Origin: Leptolyngbya sp. CCY15150
GTDB lineage: Bacteria; Cyanobacteriota; Cyanobacteriia; RECH01
Assembly (NCBI RefSeq): GCF_016888135.1
Contig: NZ_JACSWB010000289.1
Location: 1 to 56,085, forward strand
Direction: 5' to 3'
Length of the DNA: 56,085 nucleotides
The position numbers and the translations under genes are program-made. The notes under the pieces were generated by a model. That model did no database searches. It had not been told where the DNA came from and was given only the letters and a program-made list of their open reading frames with translations. Shown piece by piece: positions 55,847 to 56,085 of the stretch. Every line of letters begins with the position of its first letter. Within the stretch, counting starts at the first letter, position 1.

Positions 55847-55981
55847 CTAGAATCCTAGGACACAGGCGATCGTTTTTTGCCCTTGGCGTTTGCAGGTTTC
55901 CATCCGCCCTTGCGCATGAACCACCAATCCAGCAATTACAACTACTATAATCACAAACACAATGAGGCCACCGTCTTTCAT
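55847..55981 (-). CDS. 44-residue single-helix membrane protein
   Basis: A short frame not usually reported. It starts at ATG 55981 with MKDGGLIVFVIIVVVIAGLV, a signal-anchor-like helix, then HAQGRMETCKRQGQKTIACV with two Cys, and ends at 55847. AGGGGAG lies seven bases before the ATG, the best ribosome binding site in this part, which supports it as a real gene. Function unknown. It might be secreted after cleavage near HAQ, or stay in the membrane. Confidence 0.6.
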   Translation of the reverse strand: MKDGGLIVFVIIVVVIAGLVVHAQGRMETCKRQGQKTIACVLGF

Positions 55982-56085
55982 GCCTTGTCTCCCCTAGAGT
56001 TGATCCCTGCCAACAGATAGCATCATCGCTCTATCCGGCGAGAAAATCTGTCGCCTACGAAATACCTGGATGGTAAGAACGTAGT
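55982..56085. other. Upstream edge, unassigned
   Basis: Leader of the 44-residue gene; nothing else recognised. Confidence 0.3.

Overview
The window is chromosomal DNA of a cyanobacterium. Direct signs are the core-linker allophycocyanin subunit ApcF, the thylakoid-lineage protein Ycf66, a demethylphylloquinone methyltransferase (MenG), acyl-ACP reductase (AAR), a cyanobacterial-type exosortase locus, an NtcA-type promoter in front of glnA, and the very frequent octamer GCGATCGC (HIP1) in genes and spacers. The HpsJ-like and cyanoexosortase A genes, the many short dispersed repeats and the large GGDEF-EAL protein fit a filamentous, Leptolyngbya-like organism, but genus is inference. No rRNA, tRNA, CRISPR array, prophage or intact insertion sequence was found.

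Layout. 1-6.1 kb: C-terminal part of a Calx-beta/RTX protein, a membrane protein of the mechanosensitive-channel group, an SRPBCC protein, an XPB-like helicase and apcF. 6.1-16 kb: glnA behind a textbook NtcA class II promoter, a GH57/DUF3536 hydrolase with an M28 peptidase right behind it, an NYN-domain protein, leuA and a small unknown gene. 16.4-20 kb: a compact cyanoexosortase A locus: a PEP-CTERM substrate with a long Pro-Val-Glu repeat, the exosortase, its partner protein and an HpsJ-like membrane protein. 20-27 kb: RibD-like reductase, secA, a diheme cytochrome c, a GNAT acetyltransferase and pepA. 27.6-36.2 kb: a 1354-residue PAS/GAF/GGDEF/EAL protein, pheS, surE, a metallo-beta-lactamase-fold protein and truB.

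36.6-41 kb: a tightly coupled DUF4129, DUF4350, MoxR, DUF58 cluster, then a fused two-domain Dpp/Opp-type ABC ATPase. 43-47.2 kb: aar, accA, an SDR oxidoreductase and folE. This is the order seen around the alkane genes of Synechococcus elongatus, except that the aldehyde deformylating oxygenase gene (ado) usually found next to aar is absent. 47.9-53.5 kb: a REC-GAF response regulator, menG, a DUF445 protein, a decayed right end of a TnpB-type (IS200/IS605) element, ycf66 and mscL. 53.6-56 kb: a tandem pair of duplicated small membrane proteins, another small membrane protein, moaE, and a 44-residue membrane peptide gene with a good ribosome binding site.

Most genes are standard housekeeping functions. 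The parts that most deserve a second look are the self-contained cyanoexosortase locus with its repeat-rich substrate, the aar cluster without ado, the orphan TnpB right end, the recent-looking tandem duplication near 54 kb, and several unassigned inverted or tandem repeats in promoter-sized gaps.
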